Notes: a model not told the origin generated them from the letters alone. Positions 19,102-27,924 are shown, numbered from the stretch's first letter. The stretch is DNA of 64,000 nt from Nocardioides scoriae (GCF_900104965.1 NZ_LT629757.1:3534001-3598000); one strand, 5' to 3'. A program made the numbers and translations.

Positions 19102-20456
19102 TGGTAGTCCTTCGCGACGTCCTCGGCCAGGCTCTGCCCCTTCTTCAGGGCGTCCTCGACGGTGCCGCGACCGGCGATGGCGGCGGCGATGTCCTGGGAC
19201 ACCTTGGTGCCGAGGTCCTGGAACTCCGGGATGGCGACGAACTGCACGCCGACCGTGGGACGCGGCTGCACGCCCGGGTTGGTCGGGTCGGCGGACTCGA
19301 TGGCCTGCAGGGTCTTGTCACCGAACGCGGCGGCGGCCTTCTCGTACTCCGGGAGGGCGTACGTCGACTCGCGCTTGCCGGCGGGGACCCGCGCCCAGCC
19401 GAGCTTCTCGCCGACCAGCTTCTCGTAGTCCTTGCCGGAGGCCCAGGTCATGAACTCCGCGGCGGCGTCGGCCTTCTTGGTGGTCTTGGGCATCGCCCAG
19501 GCCCAGGTCCACAGCCAGCCGGCGGACTTCGTCTCCTTGACGGGGGCGAAGGCGTAGCCGACCTTGCCGGCGACCTTGCTGACCGACGGGTCCTCGAGCG
19601 AGCCGGCGGCCGAGGTGGCGTCGTACCACATGGCGACCTTGCCCTGGCTCATGGCGTTGAGGCACTCGGTGAAGCCGGCCTGGGCGGCTCCGGGCTCGCC
19701 GTGCTCCTTGATCAGGTCGACGTAGAAGTTGACGGCCTCGCTGAACTCCGGGCTGTCGACCTCGGGCTGCCAGTCCTTGGTGAACCAGGTGCCGCCGAAG
19801 GTGTTGACCACGGTGGTGAGCGGCGCGAACATCTCGCCCCAGCCGGGGAGGCCGCGCAGGCAGATGCCCTTCATGCCGGGCTCGGCGCCGTCGACCTTGG
19901 CCGCGGCGGCCGCGACCTGGTCCCAGGTGGGCTGGTCGGGCATCTCGATGCCCTCCTTGGCGAAGACGTCCTTGCGGTACATCAGGAAGGAGGACTCGCC
20001 GTAGAACGGCAGGGCGTAGAGCTTGCCGTCCTGGCCCGAGAGCGACTGCACGATCGGCTCGATCAGGTCGCCCTTGTCGAAGCCGCTGGCGTCGGCGTAC
20101 TCGTCGAGGGGGGCCAGCCAGCCGTTCTCCGACCAGATCGGGACCTCGTAGGCGCCGATGGTCGCGACGTCGTACTGCCCGGCCTTGGTGGCGATGTCCT
20201 GGGTGACCTTGTCGCGCAATTCGTTCTCGGGGAGGATCGTGTAGTTCACCTTGATCCCCGTGTCCTTGGTGAAGCTGTCCTTGGTGAGCTTCTCGATGTC
20301 GACCATCTGCGGGTTGCCGACCATCAGGACGTTGATCGACTTGGCGTCGTCGCTGGCGCCGCCGCCTCCGGCCCCGGCGCCGCATCCGGCGAGGACGAGG
20401 CTCAGGGCCGCGGTGCCGGCGATCGCGAGCCGGCGGGTGCTGGACCGTGGGGTCAC
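19098..20456 (-). CDS. Polyol/sugar-binding lipoprotein of ABC transporter
   Basis: Extracellular solute-binding protein (family 1) of 452 residues. The signal peptide ends in the lipobox LVLAGC (Cys25). The domain shows NVLMVGNPQMVDIEKLTKDSF, WAMPKTTKKADAAAEFMTW and related features. It should capture a polyol and hand it to the two permeases. GTG 20456 is chosen because GGAGGA stands just upstream; an ATG 12 nt earlier would put that site inside the gene. It is the first structural gene of the operon, 119 nt downstream of the regulator gene. Confidence 0.9.
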   Translation of the reverse strand: MTPRSSTRRLAIAGTAALSLVLAGCGAGAGGGGASDDAKSINVLMVGNPQMVDIEKLTKDSFTKDTGIKVNYTILPENELRDKVTQDIATKAGQYDVATIGAYEVPIWSENGWLAPLDEYADASGFDKGDLIEPIVQSLSGQDGKLYALPFYGESSFLMYRKDVFAKEGIEMPDQPTWDQVAAAAAKVDGAEPGMKGICLRGLPGWGEMFAPLTTVVNTFGGTWFTKDWQPEVDSPEFSEAVNFYVDLIKEHGEPGAAQAGFTECLNAMSQGKVAMWYDATSAAGSLEDPSVSKVAGKVGYAFAPVKETKSAGWLWTWAWAMPKTTKKADAAAEFMTWASGKDYEKLVGEKLGWARVPAGKRESTYALPEYEKAAAAFGDKTLQAIESADPTNPGVQPRPTVGVQFVAIPEFQDLGTKVSQDIAAAIAGRGTVEDALKKGQSLAEDVAKDYQ

Positions 20457-20575
20457 GGGTTCCTCCATGGGTGTGCGGGCGGGCGGTGCCTGCCCTCGGA
20501 TGGGATGGTGTGTTCGGTTGGAGAGGTGTGCGGCGCTGGCCCGGTGCCGCTCGGGAGTCGGTGGATCGGGGGGTC

Positions 20576-21349
20576 TCAGGCCCGGATGACGTGGGGGCCC
20601 ATCACGCCGAACCGGTGGGCGTCGGCGGCGCTGACGCCGGTGTCGGTCACCAGCGCCTCGAAGTCGGGCAAGTCGGCGAAGCGGCAGAAGCTCGAGACGT
20701 TGAACTTGGTGTGCACCCCGACGAAGATCCGGCGGCGGGCGCTGGCCACGACCTGCGACTTCACCGCGGCCACGGCGGGGTCCGGGGTGGTGAGGCCGTG
20801 CTCGCGGGAGATCCCGTTGGCGCCCAGGTAGGCCAGGTCGATGACCAGCTCCTTGAGCATCCGGGTGGCCCAGTGGTCGACGGTGGCCATCGTCAGGCCC
20901 CGGAGCCGGCCGCCGAGCAGCACCACCGTGATGTGGGGGTACGGCGCGAGCGTGCCGGCGGCGAGCAGCGAGGAGGTGACGACGGTCAGCCGGGCGTCCG
21001 CGGGGTGGGCCAGGGCGATCGCCTCGGCGACCAGCTGCGGGGTGACGCCCTCGTCGATGTAGACCGACTCGGCGCCCTCGAGCCGGGCGGCGGCGGCGGT
21101 GGCGATGCGTCGCTTCTCGGCGACCATCGAGCTCTTGCGCTGGTCGACGTCGCTCTCGTAGCCGACCCCCTCGACGGGGTGGGCGCCGCCGTGGACGCGG
21201 TGCAGCATGCCGCGCTCCACGAGCTGGCGCAGGTCGCGGCGCACGGTCTCGGGGGCGACGTGCAGGTCGTCGGCCAGCCGCGCCACCTCGACCCGTCCGT
21301 CGTGGCGGGCCAGGGCCAGGATCTGGCGCTGCCGCTCGTCTGCCTCCAC
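20576..21349 (-). CDS. DeoR/GlpR-family transcriptional regulator of the polyol operon
   Basis: 257 residues. The N-terminal DeoR helix-turn-helix (RQRQILALARHDGRVEVARL and HVAPETVRRDLRQLVERGML) is followed by the family linker HRVHGGAHP. A C-terminal sugar-phosphate sensing domain (DEGVTPQLVAEAIA, DLAYLGANGIS, KSQVVASARRRIFV) completes it. It probably represses the adjacent polyol transport genes until a phosphorylated sugar or polyol is present; the effector is unknown. GTG 21349 is preferred because it starts right at the conserved domain and has AAGGGG upstream. The longer open frame upstream lacks domain similarity. Confidence 0.9.
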   Translation of the reverse strand: MEADERQRQILALARHDGRVEVARLADDLHVAPETVRRDLRQLVERGMLHRVHGGAHPVEGVGYESDVDQRKSSMVAEKRRIATAAAARLEGAESVYIDEGVTPQLVAEAIALAHPADARLTVVTSSLLAAGTLAPYPHITVVLLGGRLRGLTMATVDHWATRMLKELVIDLAYLGANGISREHGLTTPDPAVAAVKSQVVASARRRIFVGVHTKFNVSSFCRFADLPDFEALVTDTGVSAADAHRFGVMGPHVIRA

Positions 21350-21518
21350 GGCCTGCCCCTTCCCGAGTCCGAGCCGACCGACTCGTGCGTCGGTGTGACG
21401 GGGGTCACCTGCTCTGGGAGCAGTGTGCACCCGGGTGCGGGCAGAGGGGGAGCCCGGATGGGCGCCCGGACCTGACCGAGTCGTGCCCGGTTGGCGGGGG
21501 TTCCGGGTCCCGGATGCG

Positions 21519-21538
21519 GCATTGGAGCGTGCCAATGC
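21519..21538. promoter_or_regulatory. Inverted repeat upstream of the DeoR regulator gene
   Basis: GCATTGG-N6-CCAATGC, perfect 7-bp arms, lies about 170 nt before the regulator start. It is a candidate operator for autoregulation; a role is inferred only from position and symmetry. Confidence 0.4.
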
Positions 21539-21568
21539 GCCGCAATACGGATCCGGGTCCCCCGATCG

Positions 21569-21623
21569 AGGTCCGGACGTGCCCGAACGCCTGCCCGGTC
21601 GGGCAGTCGGGTCAGTCGGACCT
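21569..21623. terminator. Possible terminator behind the pyridoxal kinase gene
   Basis: Arms AGGTCCG and CGGACCT enclose a second small hairpin (CTGCCC-GGTC-GGGCAG) just after the stop of the minus-strand gene. It resembles a branched stem-loop. Confidence 0.4.
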
Positions 21624-21625
21624 GG

Positions 21626-22477
21626 TCATCGCAGGCGCGTGGGTGTGAACCGCTCCGGCGGCGCGGCGATGACGTCCTGGGCGGCCACGAGCGCGATCTC
21701 GCGGGTGCCGGCGGCCAGGGTCTCCTCGAGGATGCCGAACACGGTGGAGGTCACGCGCGGCAGGGCCGTCGCGGCGTCGCCGGTGCGCAGCAGGTGCGCC
21801 AGGAAGACCGCCGCCGTCACGTCGCCGCAGCCGTTGGGGCTGATCGGGAGCAGCGGGGTGCGCACCGTCCAGGCGCCGGCGTCGGAGACCGCGAGCACGT
21901 CGACCGAGCCCTCGGGGGTGTCCTCGGTGAGCACGCTGGTCACCAGCACGGTGCGCGGCCCGGCCGCGCGCACGGCGTCGACGGCGGCCAGCAGCTCGGC
22001 GGTGGTGCGGGTGGTGGTGCCGGCCAGGAAGTCGAGCTCGAAGTGGTTGGGCGTGATGACGTCGGCCGCCGGCACCACCCGGTCGCGCATCAGCTCGGGG
22101 ATGCCCGGGCGCACGAACATCCCGCGCCCCACGTCGCCCATCACCGGGTCGCAGCAGTAGACCGCGGCCGGGTTGAGCTCCTTGGTCCGGGCGACGGTCT
22201 CGAGCACGACCGCGCCCACGTCCTCGGCGCCCTGGTAGCCGCTCAGCACCGCGCTCACCCGCTCGAGCACCCCGCGCTCCTCGACGCCGCGGACCACCTC
22301 GCGCAGGTCGTCGGCCGACAGCAGCGGACCGCGCCACGCGCCGTACCCGGTGTGGTTGGAGAAGTGGACCGTGTTGACCGCCCACGCCTCGATCCCGAGC
22401 CGCTGCAGCGGGAAGACCGCCGCGCTGTTGCCGACGTGCCCGAAGGCCACCGAGGACTGGATGGTCAGGAGCTCCAT
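21626..22477 (-). CDS. pdxY: Pyridoxal kinase (PdxY/PdxK, ribokinase superfamily)
   Basis: 283 residues; phosphorylates pyridoxal (and pyridoxine or pyridoxamine) with ATP in the PLP salvage pathway. Motifs are ILTIQSS-type start (MELLTIQSSVAFGHVGNSAA), VNTVHFSNHTGYG, CDPVMGD, ITPNHFELDFL and the anion-hole motif near PNGCGDVTAAVF, where the usual G-T/V-G-D reads GCGD with the catalytic Asp kept. ATG 22477 is the family start; a CAGACT box 6 nt upstream may give a leaderless mRNA. It stands alone, followed by a stem-loop. Confidence 0.93.
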   Translation of the reverse strand: MELLTIQSSVAFGHVGNSAAVFPLQRLGIEAWAVNTVHFSNHTGYGAWRGPLLSADDLREVVRGVEERGVLERVSAVLSGYQGAEDVGAVVLETVARTKELNPAAVYCCDPVMGDVGRGMFVRPGIPELMRDRVVPAADVITPNHFELDFLAGTTTRTTAELLAAVDAVRAAGPRTVLVTSVLTEDTPEGSVDVLAVSDAGAWTVRTPLLPISPNGCGDVTAAVFLAHLLRTGDAATALPRVTSTVFGILEETLAAGTREIALVAAQDVIAAPPERFTPTRLR

Positions 22478-22527
22478 GGCGTCAGTCTGGCGCACGGGGT
22501 GGGGGTGGTCGCCGCCACGCACCACCC

Positions 22528-23325
22528 TCAGGCGATCAGCAGCGACCGCTTCGAGAGCCCCATCCAGTAGCCGTCGATGACCTGGTCGGCGGGCGCGCCG
22601 GGGTCGGTGGCGGCGCCGAGCGCCACGAAGAGCGGGGTGTAGTGCTCGACCGTCGGGTGGGCGTACGGCATGCCCGGGGCCTTCGAGCGGTACGCCGCCA
22701 GCTCGGCCACGTCGCCGCGCGCGATCGCCTCGGAGGCCCAGCCGTCGAAGTCCGTCGACCAGCCGGGGGCGGCGGCGTCGATGCGGAACTCGGTGAGGAA
22801 GGGCAGGCCGTGGGTGAGGAAGCCCGAACCGACGACCAGCACGCCCTCGTCGCGCAGCTCCCGGAGGCGGGCGCCGAGCGCGAGCAGCTTCTCGGGGTCG
22901 TGGGTGGGCAGCGACATCTGCAGCACGGGGATGTCGGCCTCGGGGTACATGATCCGCAGCGGCACCCACGCGCCGTGGTCGAGCCCGCGCGAGGCGTGCT
23001 GGTGGACGGTCTCGGTGTCGGGCATCAGAGCCGCGACCCGCTGGGCCAGGGCGTCGGCCGCCGGCGTCCGGTAGGTCATCCGGTAGTAGCGCTCGGCGAA
23101 GCCGCCGAAGTCGTAGACCAGGTCGACGCCGGGGCCCGAGGCGCTCAGCGTCAGCGGGGCGGACTCCCAGTGGGCGCTGACGATGAGGATCGCCGTCGGC
23201 CGCGGCAGGTCGGCCGCGAGGGCCCGCAGCTGGCCCGACCACACCGGGTCGTCCAGCAGCGGCGGGGCGCCGTGACCGAGGTAGAGCGCCGGCATCCGTC
23301 CGGAGGGGGTGGTGGTCGTGGTCAT
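22528..23325 (-). CDS. 4,5-DOPA-type extradiol dioxygenase (LigB/YgiD family)
   Basis: 265 residues from the ATG at 23325, which has GAGGAG at the right distance. Family motifs are LYLGHGAPPLLDD (metal His), IVSAHWES (second His), YDFGGFAERYYRMTY, RGLDHGAWVPLRIMYPEADIPVL and GSGFLTHGLPFL. Relatives are zinc or iron dioxygenases that open the ring of DOPA and related catechols. The true substrate is not known. A 20-bp perfect inverted repeat overlaps the ribosome-binding region upstream, suggesting direct repression. Confidence 0.88.
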   Translation of the reverse strand: MTTTTTPSGRMPALYLGHGAPPLLDDPVWSGQLRALAADLPRPTAILIVSAHWESAPLTLSASGPGVDLVYDFGGFAERYYRMTYRTPAADALAQRVAALMPDTETVHQHASRGLDHGAWVPLRIMYPEADIPVLQMSLPTHDPEKLLALGARLRELRDEGVLVVGSGFLTHGLPFLTEFRIDAAAPGWSTDFDGWASEAIARGDVAELAAYRSKAPGMPYAHPTVEHYTPLFVALGAATDPGAPADQVIDGYWMGLSKRSLLIA

Positions 23326-23335
23326 GCTGCTCCTC

Positions 23336-23355
23336 ACACTTGAGGATTCAAGTGT
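23336..23355. promoter_or_regulatory. Operator-like palindrome before the dioxygenase gene
   Basis: ACACTTGA-GGAT-TCAAGTGT, perfect 8-bp arms. CTTGAN4TCAAG-type sites are bound by MarR-family repressors of catechol, quinone or peroxide response. It lies 11 nt before the start codon, with no regulator gene adjacent. The ung stop codon, itself in the palindrome GCCCTGATCAGGGC, lies just beyond it. Confidence 0.6.
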
Positions 23356-23364
23356 AGGCCCTGA

Positions 23365-24057
23365 TCAGGGCAGACGCCAGTCCACCGGGGTGCCGCCCTG
23401 CTCCTCGAGCAGCCGGTCGACCCGGCTGAACGGCCGGGACCCGAAGAAGCCGCGGTGGGCCGAGAGCGGGCTCGGGTGGGCCGACTCGACCCAGGGGACC
23501 GGGCGCAGCTCGGGCTTGAGCGACTGCGCGTCGCGGCCCCACAGGATGGCGCTCAGCGGGGCGCCCGCCTCGGCCCGGGCCGCGAGCACCCGGATCGCCT
23601 GGTCGGTCACCGGCTCCCAGCCGCGGCCCCGGTGGGAGGCGGCGGCGCCCGGCGTCACGGTCAGGCAGCGGTTGAGCAGCATCACGCCGGCGTCGGCCCA
23701 CGGGGAGAGGTCGCCGGTGGTGGGCTGGGCGACGCCGAGGTCGTCGACCAGCTCGCGGTAGATGTTGACCAGGCTCCTGGGCGGCGCCACGCCCGGCGCG
23801 ACGGAGAAGCTCAGCCCCACGGGGTGGCCGGGCGTCGGGTAGGGGTCCTGCCCCACGACCAGCACCTTGACCTCGGCGAGGGGTCGCTGGAAGGCGCGCA
23901 GCACGTGGTCGCCGGCGGGCAGGTAGCCGCGCCCCGCAGCCAGCTCGTCGCGCAGGAACCCGCCCATCCGGGCGATCTGCTCCTCGACCGGTGCCAGCGC
24001 CTCGGCCCAGTCGGCGGCGACGAGGCCGCGCTCGGTCAGGGACGCCAGGGTGCTCAT
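23365..24057 (-). CDS. ung: Uracil-DNA glycosylase (family 1)
   Basis: 230 residues; removes uracil from DNA in base excision repair. Motif 1 is [19 protein letters not shown] with catalytic Asp71. [21 protein letters not shown] is the family-1 uracil-binding stretch, and [18 protein letters not shown] (about 197-214) carries the catalytic His and the DNA-intercalating loop. Length and motif order match E. coli Ung. ATG 24057 is preceded by TAGGCT at 6 nt, so the mRNA is probably leaderless. Confidence 0.97.
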   Translation of the reverse strand: MSTLASLTERGLVAADWAEALAPVEEQIARMGGFLRDELAAGRGYLPAGDHVLRAFQRPLAEVKVLVVGQDPYPTPGHPVGLSFSVAPGVAPPRSLVNIYRELVDDLGVAQPTTGDLSPWADAGVMLLNRCLTVTPGAAASHRGRGWEPVTDQAIRVLAARAEAGAPLSAILWGRDAQSLKPELRPVPWVESAHPSPLSAHRGFFGSRPFSRVDRLLEEQGGTPVDWRLP

Positions 24058-24063
24058 CGCGCC

Positions 24064-24069
24064 AGCCTA
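24064..24069 (-). promoter_or_regulatory. -10 box for ung
   Basis: TAGGCT on the minus strand lies 6 nt before the ATG. Confidence 0.5.
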
Positions 24070-24146
24070 GGAGGTGGCCGGACACCAGGACGGGCCGGCG
24101 GCCTGGGCTCCCTCCCAAGGGGCTCCCAGGGCCACCGGCCCGGTGT

Positions 24147-24169
24147 CCCGGACCTGGCGGAGGTCCGGG
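24147..24169 (-). terminator. Terminator of the alpha/beta hydrolase gene
   Basis: A perfect 9-bp stem CCCGGACCT/AGGTCCGGG with a 5-nt loop lies 14 nt beyond the stop at 24184. Confidence 0.7.
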
Positions 24170-24183
24170 CGTCGTGGTGGTGC

Positions 24184-25002
24184 TCAGGCCAGGAAGGCCA
24201 GCACCTCGCGGTTGAACTCCTCCGCGTGGCTCACGTTGAAGCCGTGCGGGCCGTCCTGCACCACGTGCAGCCGGGCGCCGGCGACGGCCCTGGCCGTGCG
24301 CTCGCCGGAGACCTCGAACGGCACCGTGGCGTCGCCGTCGCCGTGGATGACCAGCGTCGGCACGGTGACCTTGGCCAGGTCGGCGCGGAAGTCGGTGGTG
24401 CCGAACGCCGCGATGCAGTCGACCAGCGCCCGGTCCTCGGCCTTGGCCTCCAGGGCCAGCGCCTCCTGGCGCTGCTCCTCGGTCACCTTCAGCTCGCCGC
24501 CGGAGGAGAAGAAGTCGGTGGTGAAGCCGTCGAGGAAGCCCTCGCGGTCGTCGCGGGCGCCCTGCTGCATGCCCTCGACGTCCTCGGGGGCGAGGCCGCC
24601 CTCGGGGTTGTCGTCGGTCTTGAGCAGGTACGGCGGGACGGCGGCCGCGAAGACGGCGGCGCGCACCCGGTCCTCGCCGAAGGTGCCGATGTAGCGGGCG
24701 ATCTCGCCGCCGCCCATCGAGAACCCGACCAGGGCCACGTCCCGCAGGTCGAGGGCCTCGAGGAGACCGGCGAGGTCCGCGGCGAACGTGTCGTAGTCGT
24801 GGCCCGAGCCGGGCTTGTCGGAGTCACCGAAGCCACGGCGGTCGTAGGTGATCACGCGGTGGCCGGCCTCGGCGAAGGCCGGCACCTGCTCGGACCACGA
24901 GGCGCCGCTGAGCGGCCAGCCGTGGATGAGGACGACGGGGCGCCCGTCACCGCCGGTGTCGTCGTAGTTGAGCGAGATCCCGTTGGCAGTCACCTGGGGC
25001 AC
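24184..25002 (-). CDS. Alpha/beta hydrolase (non-heme chloroperoxidase/arylesterase-like)
   Basis: 272 residues. GTG 25002 has AAGGTGATG upstream and begins directly with the conserved VTANGISLNYDD. The hydrolase fold shows LIHGWPLSGASW (oxyanion region), nucleophile Ser95 in GFSMGGGE, an acid in HGDGDATVP and the catalytic His in DGPHGFNVSH. The closest known type is cofactor-free haloperoxidase or esterase, in which perhydrolase activity is a side reaction; the natural substrate is unknown. It is a single gene ending in a clear terminator. Confidence 0.88.
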   Translation of the reverse strand: MPQVTANGISLNYDDTGGDGRPVVLIHGWPLSGASWSEQVPAFAEAGHRVITYDRRGFGDSDKPGSGHDYDTFAADLAGLLEALDLRDVALVGFSMGGGEIARYIGTFGEDRVRAAVFAAAVPPYLLKTDDNPEGGLAPEDVEGMQQGARDDREGFLDGFTTDFFSSGGELKVTEEQRQEALALEAKAEDRALVDCIAAFGTTDFRADLAKVTVPTLVIHGDGDATVPFEVSGERTARAVAGARLHVVQDGPHGFNVSHAEEFNREVLAFLA

Positions 25003-25068
25003 GTCATCACCTTTTCTCCGAGGGGGGTCGTGGACCGGCACACGTGTGCACCGCGGTCCTGGTCGTAC

Positions 25069-25084
25069 CCCGCGCCCCCGCGGG
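25069..25084 (-). terminator. Possible terminator of the decarboxylase operon
   Basis: CCCGCG-CCCC-CGCGGG, a 6-bp stem, lies about 45 nt beyond the decarboxylase stop. Confidence 0.45.
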
Positions 25085-25127
25085 ACTAACGCCTCGCCCC
25101 AGAAGTCGTACGACGTTCAACCAGTCG

Positions 25128-26567
25128 TCACCCGGTGGGCGGCTCGGCCGCCACCCCGCGCAGCGGACGCTGCAGCCGGTCGAGGAAGCGGCTCAGCAGC
25201 GCCTCGCGCAGGTCGGGGGAGGCCAGGTCGAGCAGCGCGTTGACCTCGGCCATCTCGGTCGGGAGCTCCGAGCCGTCGCCCGCCATGCCCACCGCCGCGA
25301 GCAGCCCGTCGAAGTCGTCCTCCCCGAGCTGGGCGGGGTCGAGCGCCCGCACGAAGGCGACCACCTCGGCGTCGACCACCACCGGGCCGGAGGCGACCGC
25401 CGCCGCGGTGGCCGCGCGGAGCGCCTCGAGGAACTCCTCCACGTGGGGGGCGGTGGCGGCGCTCAGCGACAGGTGCACCGTCGGCGGCCGGCCGTCGTGG
25501 GACAGCTGCGGCTGCACCCACCAGCCGGCCCGCGTCATGGCGTCGGTGATCGTGAAGACGTCGCAGCTCGCGTCGGTGGCCAGCGCGACCAGCGTCGAGT
25601 CGGGGCGCGCGACCACCCGCAGGCCCTCGATGCCGGCGACGCCCGCCACCAGCCGGTCGACGCCGTCGAGCACCTGCGCGGTCAGCGCGAGGTAGCCCGC
25701 GTCGCCGATGGTGCTCACCACGGCCCAGGCGCCGGCCAGCGGGCCGCCCGACCTGGTCGACTGCATCGTGGGGTTCAGCATCGTGTAGCCGGGCCAGCGG
25801 GCGCTGGCGAAGTACTGCGGCCGACGCAGCTCCGCGGTGCGGTGCAGCAGCACCGAGGTGCCCTTGGGGGCGTAGGCGTACTTGTGCAGGTCGACCGAGA
25901 TGCTCGTGACGCCGTCGACCGCGAAGGTCCAGGGTGTGACCGCCCGCCCCAGCCGGGCGGCGTACGGCAGCACCCAGCCGCCGATGCAGGCGTCGACGTG
26001 GCAGCGGACTCCGCGCGCGGCGGCCGCGGCCGCGATCGGCCCCACGGGGTCGACCACGCCGTGGGCGTACGACGGGGCGCTGGCCACCACGAGCACGGTG
26101 CGGTCGTCGATCGCCGCGGCGGTGGCGTCGGGACGGGCCCGGAAGTCCTCGCCGACGGCGACCGTGACGACCTCGACGCCGAAGTAGTGGGCCGCCTTGT
26201 GGAAGGCGGCGTGCGCGGTGGAGGGCAGCACCATCCGCGGCCGCTCGACCTCCGGGTGGGCGTCGCGGGCCGACTGCACGGCCAGCAGGACCGACTCGGT
26301 GCCGCCCGAGGTGATGGTGCCGACCGTGCTCGGCGGCGCGTCGAGCAGGTCGCAGGTCACCCCGACCAGCTCGTTCTCCATCCGCAGCAGGCTGGGGAAG
26401 GCGGTCGGGTCCAGCCCGTTGCTCCCGGCGTACGCCGCCACGGCCGCGCGCCCGACCCGGTCGGCCTCCTCGAGCCCGGAGTCGTAGACGTAGGCCAGCG
26501 TGCGGCCCCCGGTCACCGGCACGTCGGCCGCCTGCATCGCGCGCAGCCGCGCCAGCACGTCATCCAC
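25128..26567 (-). CDS. PLP-dependent group II decarboxylase / sphingosine-1-phosphate lyase-like enzyme
   Basis: 479 residues of aspartate-aminotransferase fold. Features include SLLRMENELVGVTCDLL, TSGGTESVLLAV (phosphate binding), the PLP-stacking His in STAHAAFHKAAHYFGVEV, HVDACIGGWVLPYA (Asp to the pyridine N) and the PLP lysine Lys229 in SVDLHKYAYAPKG. The WPGYTMLNPTMQSTRSGG stretch resembles sphingosine-1-phosphate lyase more than glutamate decarboxylase. The reaction could be amino-acid decarboxylation or an aldol-type C-C cleavage. It overlaps the upstream transporter gene by 8 bp, so the substrate probably enters through that symporter. Confidence 0.82.
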   Translation of the reverse strand: MDDVLARLRAMQAADVPVTGGRTLAYVYDSGLEEADRVGRAAVAAYAGSNGLDPTAFPSLLRMENELVGVTCDLLDAPPSTVGTITSGGTESVLLAVQSARDAHPEVERPRMVLPSTAHAAFHKAAHYFGVEVVTVAVGEDFRARPDATAAAIDDRTVLVVASAPSYAHGVVDPVGPIAAAAAARGVRCHVDACIGGWVLPYAARLGRAVTPWTFAVDGVTSISVDLHKYAYAPKGTSVLLHRTAELRRPQYFASARWPGYTMLNPTMQSTRSGGPLAGAWAVVSTIGDAGYLALTAQVLDGVDRLVAGVAGIEGLRVVARPDSTLVALATDASCDVFTITDAMTRAGWWVQPQLSHDGRPPTVHLSLSAATAPHVEEFLEALRAATAAAVASGPVVVDAEVVAFVRALDPAQLGEDDFDGLLAAVGMAGDGSELPTEMAEVNALLDLASPDLREALLSRFLDRLQRPLRGVAAEPPTG

Positions 26568-27918
26568 GTCGGTCCTCCGGTCGGGCGGACACGACGACGG
26601 TCGCCGCGTCGAGGGCGTAGCCGCGCAGCGGCAGCAGGCTGAGCAGCACCAGCGCGGCGGGGAGCAGGGAGAACCCCAGGGTGATCGCGGTGACGGCCGA
26701 GCCGGGCTGGAGCTGGGTCATCCAGTCGGCCGGCTGGTCGGTGGAGACGTAGCCGCCCAGCGCCAGCACGCCGGCGTACACCGCAGGTCCGAGCGCGAGG
26801 CCGAGCGTCTCACCGGCGGTCCACACGCCGGTGTAGACGCCGGTGCGGTTCTCGCCGGTGCGGGCGGCGTCGACGGCGGCCGCGTCGGCCAGCATCGCGA
26901 GCGGGAAGACCTGGACGCCGGCGTACCCCACTCCGACCAGGGCCGTCGCGGCGTACACCAGCGCGACGGGGACGTGCCCGGCGCCGACGAGCACCAGCGC
27001 GGCGAGCGCCAGCACCAGCGAGGACAGCTCGTAGCCCCGGCGCTTGCCGACCCGGCGCCCGAGCGCGGCCCAGGCGGGGGTCAGCAGCAGCGCCGGGCCG
27101 ACGAAGCAGACGAAGAGCAGGGTCGCGGCGGAGCGGTCGACCAGCACCCAGCGGGCGACGTACGCCACCCCGGCGAGCATCGCGCCCACGGCCAGGGCCT
27201 GCACCACGAAGGTCGTCAGGAGCAGCCGGAAGTCGCGGGCGCCGGCCACCACCCGCAGCTGGTCGCGCAGGGTGCCGGTGCCCGGGCCGACCCGGCCGAC
27301 GGGTGCCGAGCGGGTGCCGGCGTACGCCCCGACGACACCGACCACCAGCAGCACCGCCACCAGCAGGCCCATCACGCGGTAGCCCGTGCGGCCCTCCAGG
27401 GCGTTGACCACCGCCGGAGCGGACGCCCCGCTGGCCATGATCGCCAGCGCCAGGATCGCCACCCGCCACGTCATCAGCCGGGTCCGCTCGTCGTAGGAGT
27501 CGGTGATCTCGGCGGGCATCGCGACGTAGGGCACCTGGAAGAAGGCGTACGCCGTCGCGCACGCGACGTACGCCACCAGCACCCATGCGACCTCCAGGCC
27601 GGTGGACCCCAGGTCGGGCCCGGCGAAGACGAGCGCGAAGCAGGCCGCCATCGACAGGCCTGCCCGCAGCAGCCAGGGCCGGCGCGCCCCGCGCGGGTCG
27701 ACGGTGCGGTCGGTGACCCGCCCGGCGACCGGGTTGAGCACGACGTCCCAGGCCTTGGGCGCGAAGACCACCACGGCGGCGAGCGCCGCGCCCACCCCCA
27801 GGGTGTCGGTCAGATAGGGCAGCAGCATCAGCCCGGGCACGGTCCCGAAGGTGCCGGTCGCCACGGAGCCGAGGCCGTAGCCGATGCGGGTCCGGGTCGA
27901 CAGCACCTCGGTCCGCAT
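26560..27918 (-). CDS. GPH-family (MelB-like) sugar/cation symporter
   Basis: 452 residues and twelve predicted helices. The glycoside-pentoside-hexuronide signatures are present: GYGLGSVATGTFGTVPGLMLLPYL at the start (given here as the family landmark), VLNPVAGRVTDRTVDPRG after helix 2, RRPWLLR, and QVPYVAMPAEITDSYDER in the middle. Members import sugars or uronides with Na+ or H+. The coupled downstream gene is a PLP decarboxylase, an unusual partner for a sugar symporter. TAGATT stands 6 nt before the ATG, suggesting a leaderless two-gene transcript. Confidence 0.86.
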   Translation of the reverse strand: MRTEVLSTRTRIGYGLGSVATGTFGTVPGLMLLPYLTDTLGVGAALAAVVVFAPKAWDVVLNPVAGRVTDRTVDPRGARRPWLLRAGLSMAACFALVFAGPDLGSTGLEVAWVLVAYVACATAYAFFQVPYVAMPAEITDSYDERTRLMTWRVAILALAIMASGASAPAVVNALEGRTGYRVMGLLVAVLLVVGVVGAYAGTRSAPVGRVGPGTGTLRDQLRVVAGARDFRLLLTTFVVQALAVGAMLAGVAYVARWVLVDRSAATLLFVCFVGPALLLTPAWAALGRRVGKRRGYELSSLVLALAALVLVGAGHVPVALVYAATALVGVGYAGVQVFPLAMLADAAAVDAARTGENRTGVYTGVWTAGETLGLALGPAVYAGVLALGGYVSTDQPADWMTQLQPGSAVTAITLGFSLLPAALVLLSLLPLRGYALDAATVVVSARPEDRRG

Positions 27919-27924
27919 GGCGGC

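Noticed and set aside
20457..20575. Separate small gene between regulator and binding protein
   Set aside because: No frame with a ribosome site and plausible composition was found in the 119 nt; it is likely operator and leader.
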